Source: CAWFPR01 sp963817635
GTDB taxonomy: Bacteria; Acidobacteriota; Vicinamibacteria; Vicinamibacterales; 2-12-FULL-66-21
Assembly: GCA_963817635.1 (NCBI GenBank)
Contig: CAWFPR010000021.1
Span: 1 to 64,000, forward strand
Length of the DNA: 64,000 nucleotides
Reading direction: 5' to 3'
The notes under the pieces were generated by a model, which worked only from the letters and a program-made list of their open reading frames with translations, was not told the DNA's origin and did no database searches. Numbering within the stretch: position 1 is the stretch's first letter; every line of letters begins with the position of its first letter. The translations under genes were made by a program, and so were the position numbers. Positions 38,632 to 47,749 of the stretch are shown in pieces.

Positions 38632-38712
38632 GCCTCGATGGTGGACGAACGCAGACGTGCCCGCGAAATCGTCGAAGCCGGCCCCGGACAGTATGGCCTG
38701 AGGTCGGCGAGC
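38632..38712 (-). pseudogene. Fragment of a SAM methyltransferase C-terminus
   Basis: Read on the minus strand the segment gives LSGAGFDDFAGTSAFVHHRG, closely matching LSEGGFDELADTTAFVHHRA at the end of the methyltransferase at 44140-44760. The nucleotide similarity is also evident (gatggtggacgaacgc in both). No start or N-terminal part exists here, so it is a remnant left between the cyclase and lemA genes. Confidence 0.6.
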
Positions 38713-38732
38713 GAGGGCGCGCGGCGCTCACG

Positions 38733-41720
38733 TCAGAGCGTCAGCCACCATTGCAGCGAAAACAGGTTGCCGGACTTCACCCCGGCTCCCGCCGTGCGAT
38801 TGATCATGTACTCCGCGCGCACCTCGCTGTTGCGGCCGAGGCGATAGCCGCCCGCCACCTGCCAGCGGCGTGTGTCGTAGTCCCATCGCCCAGTCCGCCC
38901 CTCCGCCGACTCGACCTCGCGAAAGACGATCCCGCTGTAGCGCGCCGCCACGAACAACCCGGCGGCGAGCGTGCGCTTCGCCTCCAGGTAGTACGACACG
39001 TCCCGGGGATCGCCGGTCACCCGGAACACCTCCCACCGGTTGAAGACGAGTTCTCCACGGAGGTTGAAATAGCCGTGTCGCAACGTGACGTCGGCAGCGC
39101 GGATCTCCTGCAGCTGCCGGCCCGGCGCGACCGGGCCCAGGGCGTCGGTGACCGTCGGTCCCATGTAGGACCCTCGACTGTATGAGGCCCCGACCTGCAG
39201 TTCAGGACCCACCTGATACGCCGCGTGCGCCGTGAAGGTTGGCCCCATGGGCGCGGGCGTCCGGACCCGATCCCAGTCCACCGGATCGGCGGACGGGGCC
39301 GTCGTGACCACCGCGGCCGCCAGCGTCAATCCTCGCCAGCCCCCGTTCACGGCAGCGCCAACGGGATACGGAACGTCCCAGGTGATCGGCAGGCCGGTGG
39401 CCCGGAACTGCGGCTTCGCCTTCCACGTGAAGAGCGCGTCGGCCGTTCCCGGCACGGTGGCGGACTGCATCACCGTCCGGTGGTCGTACAGCAGGGGCGG
39501 CCGAACAAACGGATCGTCATTCGTGTGGGCCCGCTGCGGATAGCTGCCCAGGGGCGAGATGAACTTGCCCACCTGCACCGAGAACTTCACCCCTGGCGAC
39601 GGGGTGATCCGAACGAAGGCCTGCTGCAGGTGAAGTTGGGCCGAGCCGGCCCGTGGCGGCTGTCCGCGATCGACCCGCAACTCAGTGGACGCGTAGAAGC
39701 GGCGACCGGCAAACAGATCGACGAACAGCCTGGCGTTGCCATCGACGAACGCGCCCGATTCGTTGATCAGCCCTGTCGGCGCTTCGGTGGGGATGAACAA
39801 GTTCAGCGTCGCTCGCATGCTGGGGCGAATCTGCACGAGCCCGCCCGGTGACTTGTACTCGACGCCGAGTTCCGAGAGCGTCGGCGTGTCCACGAGTTGC
39901 GCCCACGCGCCGGAGGGGGCCGCGAAGAGAGTTCCCAGCACGAGCAGCAGCGCGGTGGCCACCGGTCCGCCGGGACGTCCCTGGCCCGTTGTGTCGGCAA
40001 GCTCGTGGACCAGGTATGGGCTGCTCGGGATCGACAATCCCTTGAGGACGCGAGGCTCCTGCCTGGTCGCATGAACCATCGACGCCACCGCGACGTAGGT
40101 CGACTCACCGATCAGGAGTTCACCGGCGCCGGCCTCGGAGCACAATCGGGCCGCCGTGTTCACGGACGTGCCGAGCACACTGTAGTTCAGGCGATTGGTC
40201 GATCCCATGTTGCCGGCGACGGCCGCGCCGCTGTTGATGCCGATGCCGATGGACAGTCCGGGCCGCCCTGCGTCCTGGCGCCGCTCGTTCAACTCGAGCG
40301 TCAGGTCCCGCAGGCGCAGGCCCGCGCGAACCGCGTGGGCCTCGTGCGAGTCCTGCGCAACGGGTGCCCCGAAGACGGCCATCACTTGATCCCCGACATA
40401 CTTGTCGACGACACCGCCCTCCGCCTGGATCGCGCCGGCCGCCAGGTTCAGCCATTCGTTGAGGATCGCGATCGCCTCCTGGGGATCCATCGACTCGGTC
40501 AGCGAGGTGAATCCGCGCACGTCGGCGAAGAGCGTCGTCAGGTCGCGCGTTTCGCCGCCGAGCCGGATGTCCCCCTTCATCAGTTCCTCGGCGATCGTCG
40601 GCGACACGACCTTGTCCAGGACGGATCGATACCGTTCTTTCATGAGCAATCCCTGGGTCATCTGGTTGAACGCGCCCGCGAGGGTGCCGAGTTCGTCAGC
40701 GTGCGGCACGGTCACGGTGAAGTCGAAGTCCCCGCGGCGCACGCGCTCGGTGGCCGACACCAGGATCCGGATGGGCGTCGTCAGGCGCTTCGACAGCAGC
40801 AGGCCCAGCACGATCGCAATGGCCAGGGCGCCGCCCGACGCCACCGCCTCGACCAGTCGAATTCGCTCGAACGGCATCAATGCGTCGTCCAGCGGCACGG
40901 CCAGGACGGCAAACGTGGGCATCGCCGCCGCCAGCCGGCTCGAGACGAGGGCGAAGCGCCGTCCACCCTGCGCGATCACGGTGGGGCGGGCTCGAGCCGC
41001 CGCCTCGATCATCGCGCTCCGAAGGCCGGCGGACTCGACGCCTTTCGTCGCGACGAGGCTGCGGCCATCGGCGACGAAGCACACGTCGGCGCCCACCAGT
41101 TCACCGAGGCGTGATGCCACGTCGTCATCGATCGGGAACCCGAGCGAGAGCGTGCCCACCGACTTGCCAAACAGTTCGAGGGGATACGCCTGGACCGAAA
41201 ACAGCGTGTCTCCGAAACGGAGGTAGCCGGCAGTGGCCGCCTCGAGGGGGCGGCCCGGCGGATGTTCCTCGGAGGCGGTCTCACGGGCGGGAACCGGGCG
41301 ACCATCCACCAGCGTCACGAACGGCTGTCCGCGATCGTCGCTGAACGCCACGAGACCGCGCCCGAGTTCCGACAGCGCCAGCTCATAGCGGACGTTCTCG
41401 ACAAACGACGCCGCGTCGCGATCGTCCAGCGCGGCATCGAGCGCGGCGACGATGCGGATCGAACCGGTGATGCGGCTGGCCACGCGCTCGAGGTCGGCGC
41501 GGCGGAAGCGCTCGATCTCGGCGAGCGCGCGCTGGCCCCGTGCCGCCGTCCGCGCGATGGTCTGGTCGACCTGCCGGTTGGTTTCGGCGAGCACCGCGGC
41601 GAGGCCCGCGAGAGCCAGCAGCACGACGCTACCGGTGAGAGCCAGCAACAGCCGGGCCCGGAAGCTGACGTCCCACCAGCGGCGGCGCCCTCCTCGAGCC
41701 GGCGGCGCGGAGGCGCTCAC
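38733..41720 (-). CDS. Sensor adenylate/guanylate cyclase continuing in frame into an outer-membrane beta-barrel
   Basis: A 995-residue open frame with two unrelated halves. Residues 1-570: helix 22-45, periplasmic sensor, helix near 288-308, HAMP, then a class III cyclase domain (TTLFADVRGFTSLTES; VVDKYVGDQVMAVFGA; NRLNYSVLGTSVNTAARLC). Around 584-607 a second signal-like segment appears (PVATALLLVLGTLFAAPSGA, followed by WAQ). Residues 608-995 resemble a phosphate-porin-like barrel (VQIRPSMRATLNLFIPTE; ending FSLQWWLTL). No stop separates the halves in this sequence. GTG 41720 overlaps the upstream cupredoxin-like gene stop. Either it is a true fusion processed at the internal signal, or a stop codon or start of the second gene has been lost or misassembled. 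Confidence 0.75.
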   Translation of the reverse strand: MSASAPPARGGRRRWWDVSFRARLLLALTGSVVLLALAGLAAVLAETNRQVDQTIARTAARGQRALAEIERFRRADLERVASRITGSIRIVAALDAALDDRDAASFVENVRYELALSELGRGLVAFSDDRGQPFVTLVDGRPVPARETASEEHPPGRPLEAATAGYLRFGDTLFSVQAYPLELFGKSVGTLSLGFPIDDDVASRLGELVGADVCFVADGRSLVATKGVESAGLRSAMIEAAARARPTVIAQGGRRFALVSSRLAAAMPTFAVLAVPLDDALMPFERIRLVEAVASGGALAIAIVLGLLLSKRLTTPIRILVSATERVRRGDFDFTVTVPHADELGTLAGAFNQMTQGLLMKERYRSVLDKVVSPTIAEELMKGDIRLGGETRDLTTLFADVRGFTSLTESMDPQEAIAILNEWLNLAAGAIQAEGGVVDKYVGDQVMAVFGAPVAQDSHEAHAVRAGLRLRDLTLELNERRQDAGRPGLSIGIGINSGAAVAGNMGSTNRLNYSVLGTSVNTAARLCSEAGAGELLIGESTYVAVASMVHATRQEPRVLKGLSIPSSPYLVHELADTTGQGRPGGPVATALLLVLGTLFAAPSGAWAQLVDTPTLSELGVEYKSPGGLVQIRPSMRATLNLFIPTEAPTGLINESGAFVDGNARLFVDLFAGRRFYASTELRVDRGQPPRAGSAQLHLQQAFVRITPSPGVKFSVQVGKFISPLGSYPQRAHTNDDPFVRPPLLYDHRTVMQSATVPGTADALFTWKAKPQFRATGLPITWDVPYPVGAAVNGGWRGLTLAAAVVTTAPSADPVDWDRVRTPAPMGPTFTAHAAYQVGPELQVGASYSRGSYMGPTVTDALGPVAPGRQLQEIRAADVTLRHGYFNLRGELVFNRWEVFRVTGDPRDVSYYLEAKRTLAAGLFVAARYSGIVFREVESAEGRTGRWDYDTRRWQVAGGYRLGRNSEVRAEYMINRTAGAGVKSGNLFSLQWWLTL

Positions 41721-42421
41721 AGCGTGCCGTCGATGCGAGCGGACCCGCCTTCAGGGACGTCGACATCCACGACCTGGGACCGCCGATCGAGGTACTCGAT
41801 CAGGACACGATACCGGCCCGCGGGTACCCCCTCGATGCGGAACCGCCCGTCTTCGGGAACGACGGCGTAGTAGGGGTTGTCAACGACCACGATGGCCGCG
41901 CGCATCCACTTGTGCACCTCGCACATCACCTTGACGTAGCCGGCCCAATCGAACGTGACCGTCTTCGATTCGCCGCGGCGGTACCGGCCCAGGTCGAATC
42001 GCTTCGGCTTGGAGTAGGAGAACACGTTGTGAAAGACCGGGTCGCCGTTGGGGAACCGAACCGCGGCCCCCACGGGTACGACCAGCATCAACTGGGAAAA
42101 GGCCTCGCCCAGCTGAGCCATTTCCAGGGGGCCGGACGGACGCGCCGCTGGTGCCGACGCCACAGCCCCGTCGATCCGGACGATCACCGGGATGCGCGGG
42201 ATCTCCCTGGGTTCGCCGGCGTCGTCGACGTAGCGGTCCGCGGTCATTGACGGCGGCTCAGGGCGGCTGGTGATGCGTCCTTCGATGGCGCCGGTCTTCG
42301 CCTGGGTGCCCGAGGCTCGCAGCGGCGAGGGCAGGACGGTCGCCAGCGCCGCGACGAGCGCGACGAGCGCAAGCAGCGCGGTCGGGGACGAGGGCACGGC
42401 CGGGTGGAGACGGGACCGCAT
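41717..42421 (-). CDS. Cupredoxin-like secreted protein with carboxypeptidase-regulatory-like domain
   Basis: A 234-residue protein from ATG 42421. Signal peptide: ALLALVALVAALATVLP. The central part resembles plastocyanin-like methylamine-utilisation proteins: H in FHNVFSYSKPKRFDLG and C-x-x-H in VMCEVHKWMRAAIVVVD could be copper ligands. The end (DGRFRIEGVPAGRYRVLIEY) is a CarboxypepD_reg-like beta-sandwich. The stop overlaps the cyclase GTG start (GTGA), so the cyclase, barrel and this protein form one expression unit. Redox or copper binding is inferred from the motif only. Confidence 0.7.
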   Translation of the reverse strand: MRSRLHPAVPSSPTALLALVALVAALATVLPSPLRASGTQAKTGAIEGRITSRPEPPSMTADRYVDDAGEPREIPRIPVIVRIDGAVASAPAARPSGPLEMAQLGEAFSQLMLVVPVGAAVRFPNGDPVFHNVFSYSKPKRFDLGRYRRGESKTVTFDWAGYVKVMCEVHKWMRAAIVVVDNPYYAVVPEDGRFRIEGVPAGRYRVLIEYLDRRSQVVDVDVPEGGSARIDGTL

Positions 42422-42721
42422 CAGTTTGAGTGGCGTCGCTGGCAACAGAAAATCGATGGTTGTGGGCCTCGGGGGAAGATCGAAGAGAGGGTAGGTCCAG
42501 ACGCGGCGCGTCGTCAAGCGCGGTCTCGCAACCGTCAATTATCCACCTTTGTTTGATCGCTGGCCGAGTCCGTGCGCCCTCAGGTACTCATCCGGCGCGT
42601 CGACTGGCTGAACAGTTAGGATACTGGTAGGCCGGGCGGTGGTCGAGGATTTCCTCCTGGGCGACGCGACAGTTCGTGAGGTGCCTGCGACCGTGAGCGC
42701 CCGCGACACGAGGCGAACGCG
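42422..42721. other. Divergent promoter region
   Basis: 300 bases between the divergent cupredoxin-like and MgtC-like genes. No gene or strong palindrome was seen; ttaggatactgg near 42617-42628 is a possible -10 region for the plus-strand transporter. Confidence 0.4.
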
Positions 42722-43996
42722 ATGATGACCGACCTGTACCAGATGCTTCCGCCGGACCTAATCAAGATCCTGCTGGTGTTGTTCCTGGCGTTTCTGTTTG
42801 GGTTCGAGCGGGAGGAGCACAAAGCGGCCGGGGTGGAGTACTCGTTCGGCGGCGTTCGGACCTTTCCGCTCATCGGGCTCATCGGATACGCGACGACGCG
42901 TCTCGCGGGCGATCAGTTGCTCCCCGTCGCCATTGGCCTGGCGGTGGTGGCCGCATTCCTCGTGATTTCGTATTCGCACAAACTCCAGACGTCCGGGGCG
43001 GCTGGTGTCACATCGGAACTGTCCGCGTTGACGACGTATCTGGTAGGGGCCCTGGTCGCGCGCGATCAGTTCTGGATTGCCACGACGCTCAGTGTCGCCG
43101 GGCTGTTCCTCCTCGAGTTGAAGGTCGTGCTCGAAGGCCTGACCGCGCGCATCGCTCCAGGCGAAATCCTGACGTTCACGAAGTTCCTCTTGCTCACGGC
43201 CGTCATTCTTCCGGTCCTGCCAAATCGGGCCGTCGGCCCCATGGCGCTCAACCTGTTCAGGATGTGGCTGGTGGTCGTCGCCGTGAGCGCCGTGTCCTAC
43301 GGCAGCTATGTCATTCAGAGCGTCACGAAAGGACGCGGCGGCATTCCCTTTGCGGCCGTGCTCGGCGGCGCCTACTCGTCAACCGTGACGACCCTGGTCT
43401 TGGCCAGGCGAGCCGCGCGCGAATCGCGCCCGCATCTATTTTCCGGAAGCACGCTGATGGCCTCGGGCATGATGTACCTCCGCCTCGCGGCATTGGTCGG
43501 GCTCTTCAACGTACGTTTGCTCGCGATGCTCGGGGCGCCCTTCGTGGCGCTGGCCGCTCTCGCCGTGGGTGCAGGCTGGATCTGGTCTCGTGTGCCCGAT
43601 GATCAGTCTGGCGAACTTCACCGGCAATTCGAACCCCGGAACCCGCTCGAAGTCGGCGCCGCCTTGCTCTTCGGCGGACTGTTCCTCGCGATGGTCGTCA
43701 TCACGCACCTGGCGGTCACCTATCTTGGCCCGACCGGCCTGTACTCGCTCGCCGCAATCATGGGCGTCACGGACGTCGATCCCTTCATCATGGGCGTGAC
43801 GCAAGCCGCGAGCAGCGTGACGCCGGTCGCGTCGGCCGCGGCGGCCATCCTGATAGCGGCGAGCAGCAATAACCTGGTCAAAGGCGTCTACGCGTACGCG
43901 GCCGCCGATCGCAGGACCGGCGTGATGAGCCTGACGCTGCTGGTCCTGTTGGCGCTCGCAGGCCTCGTGCCGCTCGCGTGGGTGTGGCGGCTGTAG
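42722..43996 (+). CDS. MgtC/SapB-DUF4010 membrane protein
   Basis: A 424-residue polytopic protein. The N-terminal MgtC-like part has the family hallmarks LLVLFLAFLFGFEREEHKAA and YSFGGVRTFPLIGLIGYATT; the rest is DUF4010, with about nine further helices and AVLGGAYSSTVTTLVLARRA. MgtC proteins affect magnesium stress and ATP-synthase activity in pathogens; the DUF4010 fusion is widespread in environmental bacteria with no assigned substrate. The start is ATG 42722 (alternative ATG 42725), with gaggcgaacgcg upstream. It stands alone on its strand. Confidence 0.83.
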   Translation: MMTDLYQMLPPDLIKILLVLFLAFLFGFEREEHKAAGVEYSFGGVRTFPLIGLIGYATTRLAGDQLLPVAIGLAVVAAFLVISYSHKLQTSGAAGVTSELSALTTYLVGALVARDQFWIATTLSVAGLFLLELKVVLEGLTARIAPGEILTFTKFLLLTAVILPVLPNRAVGPMALNLFRMWLVVVAVSAVSYGSYVIQSVTKGRGGIPFAAVLGGAYSSTVTTLVLARRAARESRPHLFSGSTLMASGMMYLRLAALVGLFNVRLLAMLGAPFVALAALAVGAGWIWSRVPDDQSGELHRQFEPRNPLEVGAALLFGGLFLAMVVITHLAVTYLGPTGLYSLAAIMGVTDVDPFIMGVTQAASSVTPVASAAAAILIAASSNNLVKGVYAYAAADRRTGVMSLTLLVLLALAGLVPLAWVWRL

Positions 43997-44098
43997 CGCC
44001 TGCTCCCAGCCCGCGTATCCTACCCCCCCGCCTTTTCGTCGATGCAGTAGAGGCCAATCAACGTGCGTCTCGGGGTGGCCACCTATGTTCCGTCACAA

Positions 44099-44115
44099 CG
44101 TTTGGTGACCAAACG
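44099..44115. promoter_or_regulatory. 17-bp perfect palindrome between convergent genes
   Basis: CGTTTGGTGACCAAACG is symmetrical around a single central base. It lies between the convergent transporter and methyltransferase genes. The lack of a loop makes it more like a protein-binding site than a terminator; no adjacent regulator is encoded. Confidence 0.45.
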
Positions 44116-44139
44116 GGGAGTCAGGTCGCGAGCGCCGCT

Positions 44140-44760
44140 CTACCCGCGACGGCGTCCGCTCACGAGGAATACAGGGTAGTCACGGCCGGCCCGATGGTGG
44201 ACGAACGCGGTCGTGTCCGCGAGTTCGTCGAAGCCGCCCTCGGACAGCAGGGTCTCGAGGTCGGCCCTCTCGAAGCCAAGGTGGAAGACGTCGGTGACGT
44301 CGGCGCTGTGGAAGGTGCCGTCCTCGCGATCCAAGTCGGCGAGCGCAATGCGCCCGCCCGGACGCAGATGTTCCCGGAATCGCGCGAACAGGGCGGCGAG
44401 ATCCGCCACGTGGTGCAGGGTCATGCTGCTGACGACGAGATCGTAGTCGCCGGAGATCGCATACCCGTCGGCGGATCGCAGGAGCTGTGTCGTCACCGAC
44501 TCCAGCCCCTGCTCCAGCACTTTTCGCTCCAGTACGCTCAGCATGCCTGTGGACGTGTCCGCCCCGGTCACGCTGCGCACCTGCGGCCTAAGGGCCAGGG
44601 TCAACAATCCTGTCCCGCATCCGAAGTCCAGCACGTCCATCGTCGGCGCCAGCCCGACCTGGCTCGCGATGGCATCAGCCACGGCGCTGGCCAGACGGAC
44701 GCGCCCGGCGTCTTCATCCCAAGTGGCGGCAACCTGATCGAAGCGGCGTGTGTCGGTCAT
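44140..44760 (-). CDS. Class I SAM-dependent methyltransferase
   Basis: A 206-residue enzyme from ATG 44760. Motif I is MDVLDFGCGTGLLTLAL, the acidic loop VTGADTSTGML, motif IV DYDLVVSSMTLHHVADLAAL and motif VI LRPGGRIALADLDREDG. Size and motifs fit the UbiE/Methyltransf_11-like group. The substrate is unknown. It lies 61 bases downstream of the saccharopine dehydrogenase gene on the same strand but without evident functional link. A fragment of a paralogous gene lies at 38632-38712. Confidence 0.85.
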   Translation of the reverse strand: MTDTRRFDQVAATWDEDAGRVRLASAVADAIASQVGLAPTMDVLDFGCGTGLLTLALRPQVRSVTGADTSTGMLSVLERKVLEQGLESVTTQLLRSADGYAISGDYDLVVSSMTLHHVADLAALFARFREHLRPGGRIALADLDREDGTFHSADVTDVFHLGFERADLETLLSEGGFDELADTTAFVHHRAGRDYPVFLVSGRRRG

Positions 44761-44821
44761 GAGAACAGCCTGCTGACGAACCAGACCCAAAAGCCCCGTC
44801 GTCGTGCGCGACCAGGGCCGA

Positions 44822-46163
44822 TCATCCCAGGGGTCCCCTGAAGCTCTTGATGTGCGTCTCGGTCAGCTTGATGCCGCGCTCCCCGAGTTCTTCCAGCACG
44901 GGCTCGTAGATTTCCCGCAGCGTCGGGATCTGCACGCCAACGGCCTGGATGCCTTCCTCGGCGATGAGGTGCACGCCGATCCCGGCGGTGACCGACACGG
45001 TGCGGGCCATGGCCGAATCCCCCCACCGGTCGCCAAGCTCCACCAGTTGCTCCCGCACTTCCTCCTGGCTGCCGTCGGGGTACCGCACGGTGAACACGTG
45101 TTTCATCAGCACCTGGTCACGCTCGCCGGGCTGATACATCATCAGCTTTGCGAGACGATTGCCGAAGACGTCGATGGCCGACGCCCGGCGCTCGGGCAGC
45201 ACGCGGCCCGAGAACAATCCTGCCCACTCGAAGCGCGCGAGGACCTCCGAGTCTTCGGACAGCCCGAGGAACTCCGCCGCGCGGCGGAGCACCGGGGGCC
45301 CGCCCGGTGGCAGCAGCCTGCCGATGAAATCCGCGTAGGTCGTGCCGTCCGGCCAGTCACGCGGTTCGAGATCGAACAGACCGAGCCGCGCCGCGGCGTG
45401 CATGGTCGCGCACCAGCCCGGATACCGGAGCGTGCCCCGGAAGACGCCGCGCGCGTCGCCGAGCCCGTACGGCTCTATGTAACTGGTCGAGTCTCCGTTC
45501 GGGTAGATCTCGAACACGCCCGCGTCCTGGACCTCGAGAAGCCAGGAGTGGGCGAAGATCTCCTCGCCAGGAATGCTGACGACCTTCCCGTCGCGCAGGT
45601 AGCGTGCCGGGCGGCGTCCCGCCATCATTACCGCACGCGGCCGCCAGGAGAACTTGTAGCCCCAGGGGTTGGTGTTGGCATCTGGCGCCGGGAACCCGCC
45701 GCAACTGCTCGCGAAACTGACGACCGACCCTCCTGCGGAGTGAAGCCGGCTGACCGCCGCCGCCGCCGACATGTGGTCGATGCCGGGATCGAGGCCCATT
45801 TCGTTCAGCAGCAGCACGCCCGCGGCCCTTGCCTCTGCGTCGAGGGCCCACATCTCGGGCGACGCGTACGACGGTCCTGACGAACGGCTTGCGGCCGGCG
45901 ATGGCGACCCGCGCGACGGCGACGTTGAATTCGGCCGGGAGCAGGCTGACCACGATATCGCTCTCGTCGATCAGTTTCGTCAGCGCCGTCGTCTCGCGGA
46001 CGTCCAGGTAGCCGACCCGGCCGCGCGGGTGCTCTCCCATGACACCCTGTGCCCGCTCCACATCGTCGGTCGCCACGTAGACGGAGAAATGATGGTGCGT
46101 CAGGAGGTAGCGCAGGAGCGGCCTCGCCACCAGGCCCGCGCCGAGAACGAGAATCTTGTGCAT
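44822..46163 (-). CDS. Saccharopine dehydrogenase, one-base frameshift
   Basis: About 446 residues when a single extra base at 45872 is removed. The Rossmann start MHKILVLGAGLVARPLLRYL binds NAD(P); SDIVVSLLPAEFNVAVARVA follows, and the repaired joint reads GRKPFVRTSYASPEMWALDA. The C-terminal half (LLNEMGLDPGIDHMSAAAAV; GGFPAPDANTNPWGYKFSW) is typical of glutamate-forming saccharopine dehydrogenase (LYS9 type). It would oxidise saccharopine to glutamate and aminoadipate semialdehyde. Five bases separate it from the lysine-ketoglutarate reductase gene; together they correspond to the two halves of eukaryotic AASS, kept as separate genes here. Confidence 0.85.
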
Positions 46164-46167
46164 CGCC

Positions 46168-47493
46168 TTACTCGCCCTTTCCATGGGCTGCCGCGGATCC
46201 TGCGAGGTGCTCGTACGCCGGTGTCAGGGCACCGCGGTGCACGATGACGGCGCGTCTGAGGTCGTCCGGCAGATTGAGACGCTCGAACGGCAGCTTCCAA
46301 TCGCAGCGCGCGAGCGGGCCGATGTAGCGGACGAGGCTGTCGCCGAAGAACTCCGACGCATCGATCGGCAGCTCGCACGGCAGGTTGTCCACAGCAAGCA
46401 CGACGACGCCGCGACCGGTCACTCCGCTCGTCGTCGCACCGCTGCGCGGGTCGAACACGTACACGGGGTCGCCGGAATCCGTCGGCTTCACGGTGGCTGC
46501 GATCGAGCCGTCGATGTCGCAGGTAATGTCGCCAATCACGCGCAGCTTGGGCTGCACGTCCGACTCGAACACAGCCTGCAGCTGATCGCGCCGGACCAGC
46601 GCGGGCTGGGACGGCTCCCAGTAGGCGCCGTGCAGCAGCAGCGTGATGTGCGGCAGGAGCGGACCGATCGCGCTTTCGTACCGCTCCGGCGTGGAGGCGA
46701 ACTCGCCGGCGTCGAACCCGCCGCCCGTCGTTCGCCGGTACCGGTGACCGCGCCCGAGCACCGTCTTGTACAACGCGTTGCGCGGGCGATCGCGATCCTC
46801 GTCCAGGTGCACCAGGTCTTCGGGAGAGATGGTCTGAACCGGGAGGCGCCGGAACACTTCCTGGGCGCCCTGGCTGACATTGCCGGAGCCGGTGAAGGCC
46901 ACGACGATCGGCCGCAACCCGGACGGCAGGCCGACGTGGCGGATGTGCTCGCCGATGCGGAGGATGTGGTGCAGCGCGGCTTCGAGGTTGTCGTACTGGA
47001 GGGCCGGCCTCAGGTGCTCCAGCGGGGTGTAGCAGCCCTCCCACGCCAGGCGCTGGCCCAGGGCCCAGAGCGAGTCGATCATGCCGACATACCCGGCGTG
47101 CAGGCCGAAGTAGATCTGCCGGGAACCCCGGGCGTCGGTCACCAGCTCGTAGTCGATCAGCGTGCACCCCAGGTCCATGAGCCTGGCGAGCATCGGCATG
47201 GTGTAGGCCTGGCCTTTGGTCACATGGGGGAAGCAGACGTACGTGCGCCCCGGCTTCAGAGCCGCCGGGGGCACCTCCTTCACGCCGAGAATCACCTGGC
47301 ACTCATCCAGATCCGCATCGACGCACGCGCCGGCGTCGAGGTAATCCTGGTCGGAGAACGCCCGGGAGGGCGACGGCTCGATCGAGACGCCGATCCCCTG
47401 ATTCGAGACGATGTCGCGGACGTGGTCAGGAATGAGAGGCGCGCGGCGTTCCCATCGGTTCTTGTCTTCGGCGCGGATGCCGACGCGTATCAT
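46168..47493 (-). CDS. Lysine-ketoglutarate reductase (saccharopine-forming)
   Basis: A 441-residue enzyme. The N-terminus MIRVGIRAEDKNRWERRAPL, with PDHVRDIVSNQGI, is the AlaDh/PNT-type fold of LKR; further marks are GVKEVPPAALKPGRTYVCF, VAFTGSGNVSQGAQEVFRRL (nucleotide loop) and VIGDITCDIDGSIAATVKP. It condenses lysine with 2-oxoglutarate. The next gene encodes saccharopine dehydrogenase, so lysine degradation (or synthesis in reverse) by the saccharopine route is likely. Start ATG 47493; no aminoadipate semialdehyde dehydrogenase gene was seen nearby. Confidence 0.87.
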   Translation of the reverse strand: MIRVGIRAEDKNRWERRAPLIPDHVRDIVSNQGIGVSIEPSPSRAFSDQDYLDAGACVDADLDECQVILGVKEVPPAALKPGRTYVCFPHVTKGQAYTMPMLARLMDLGCTLIDYELVTDARGSRQIYFGLHAGYVGMIDSLWALGQRLAWEGCYTPLEHLRPALQYDNLEAALHHILRIGEHIRHVGLPSGLRPIVVAFTGSGNVSQGAQEVFRRLPVQTISPEDLVHLDEDRDRPRNALYKTVLGRGHRYRRTTGGGFDAGEFASTPERYESAIGPLLPHITLLLHGAYWEPSQPALVRRDQLQAVFESDVQPKLRVIGDITCDIDGSIAATVKPTDSGDPVYVFDPRSGATTSGVTGRGVVVLAVDNLPCELPIDASEFFGDSLVRYIGPLARCDWKLPFERLNLPDDLRRAVIVHRGALTPAYEHLAGSAAAHGKGE

Positions 47494-47556
47494 GCGCTCT
47501 ATGGTACCTCGGGCGACGCCGCATCGGGAATTGTCCGGCGCGGTCTACGATCGCGA

Positions 47557-47590
47557 GACCGTCATCGTCGACAGCGATGCGCCGCAGGCC
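47557..47590. repeat. 34-bp direct repeat, copy left of htrA
   Basis: gaccgtcatcgtcgacagcg continuing to atgcgccgcaggcc. It matches 32 of 34 bases of the copy at 49184-49217; the pair flanks the HtrA gene. Confidence 0.6.
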
Positions 47591-47749
47591 TCGAGGCGAA
47601 CACGGAAGTCGCCGCGTGGCCGGCAGCGTCGTGATCCCGCTGGCCCGCGAACCGGAGACACCCTCGCCGGGCGGGCGATAGTCCGGCGCCTCCGTCCCGC
47701 CGGCATGGCGGCTCGCCACTCAAATACCTGCTGGAGATAGGATGGAGGC

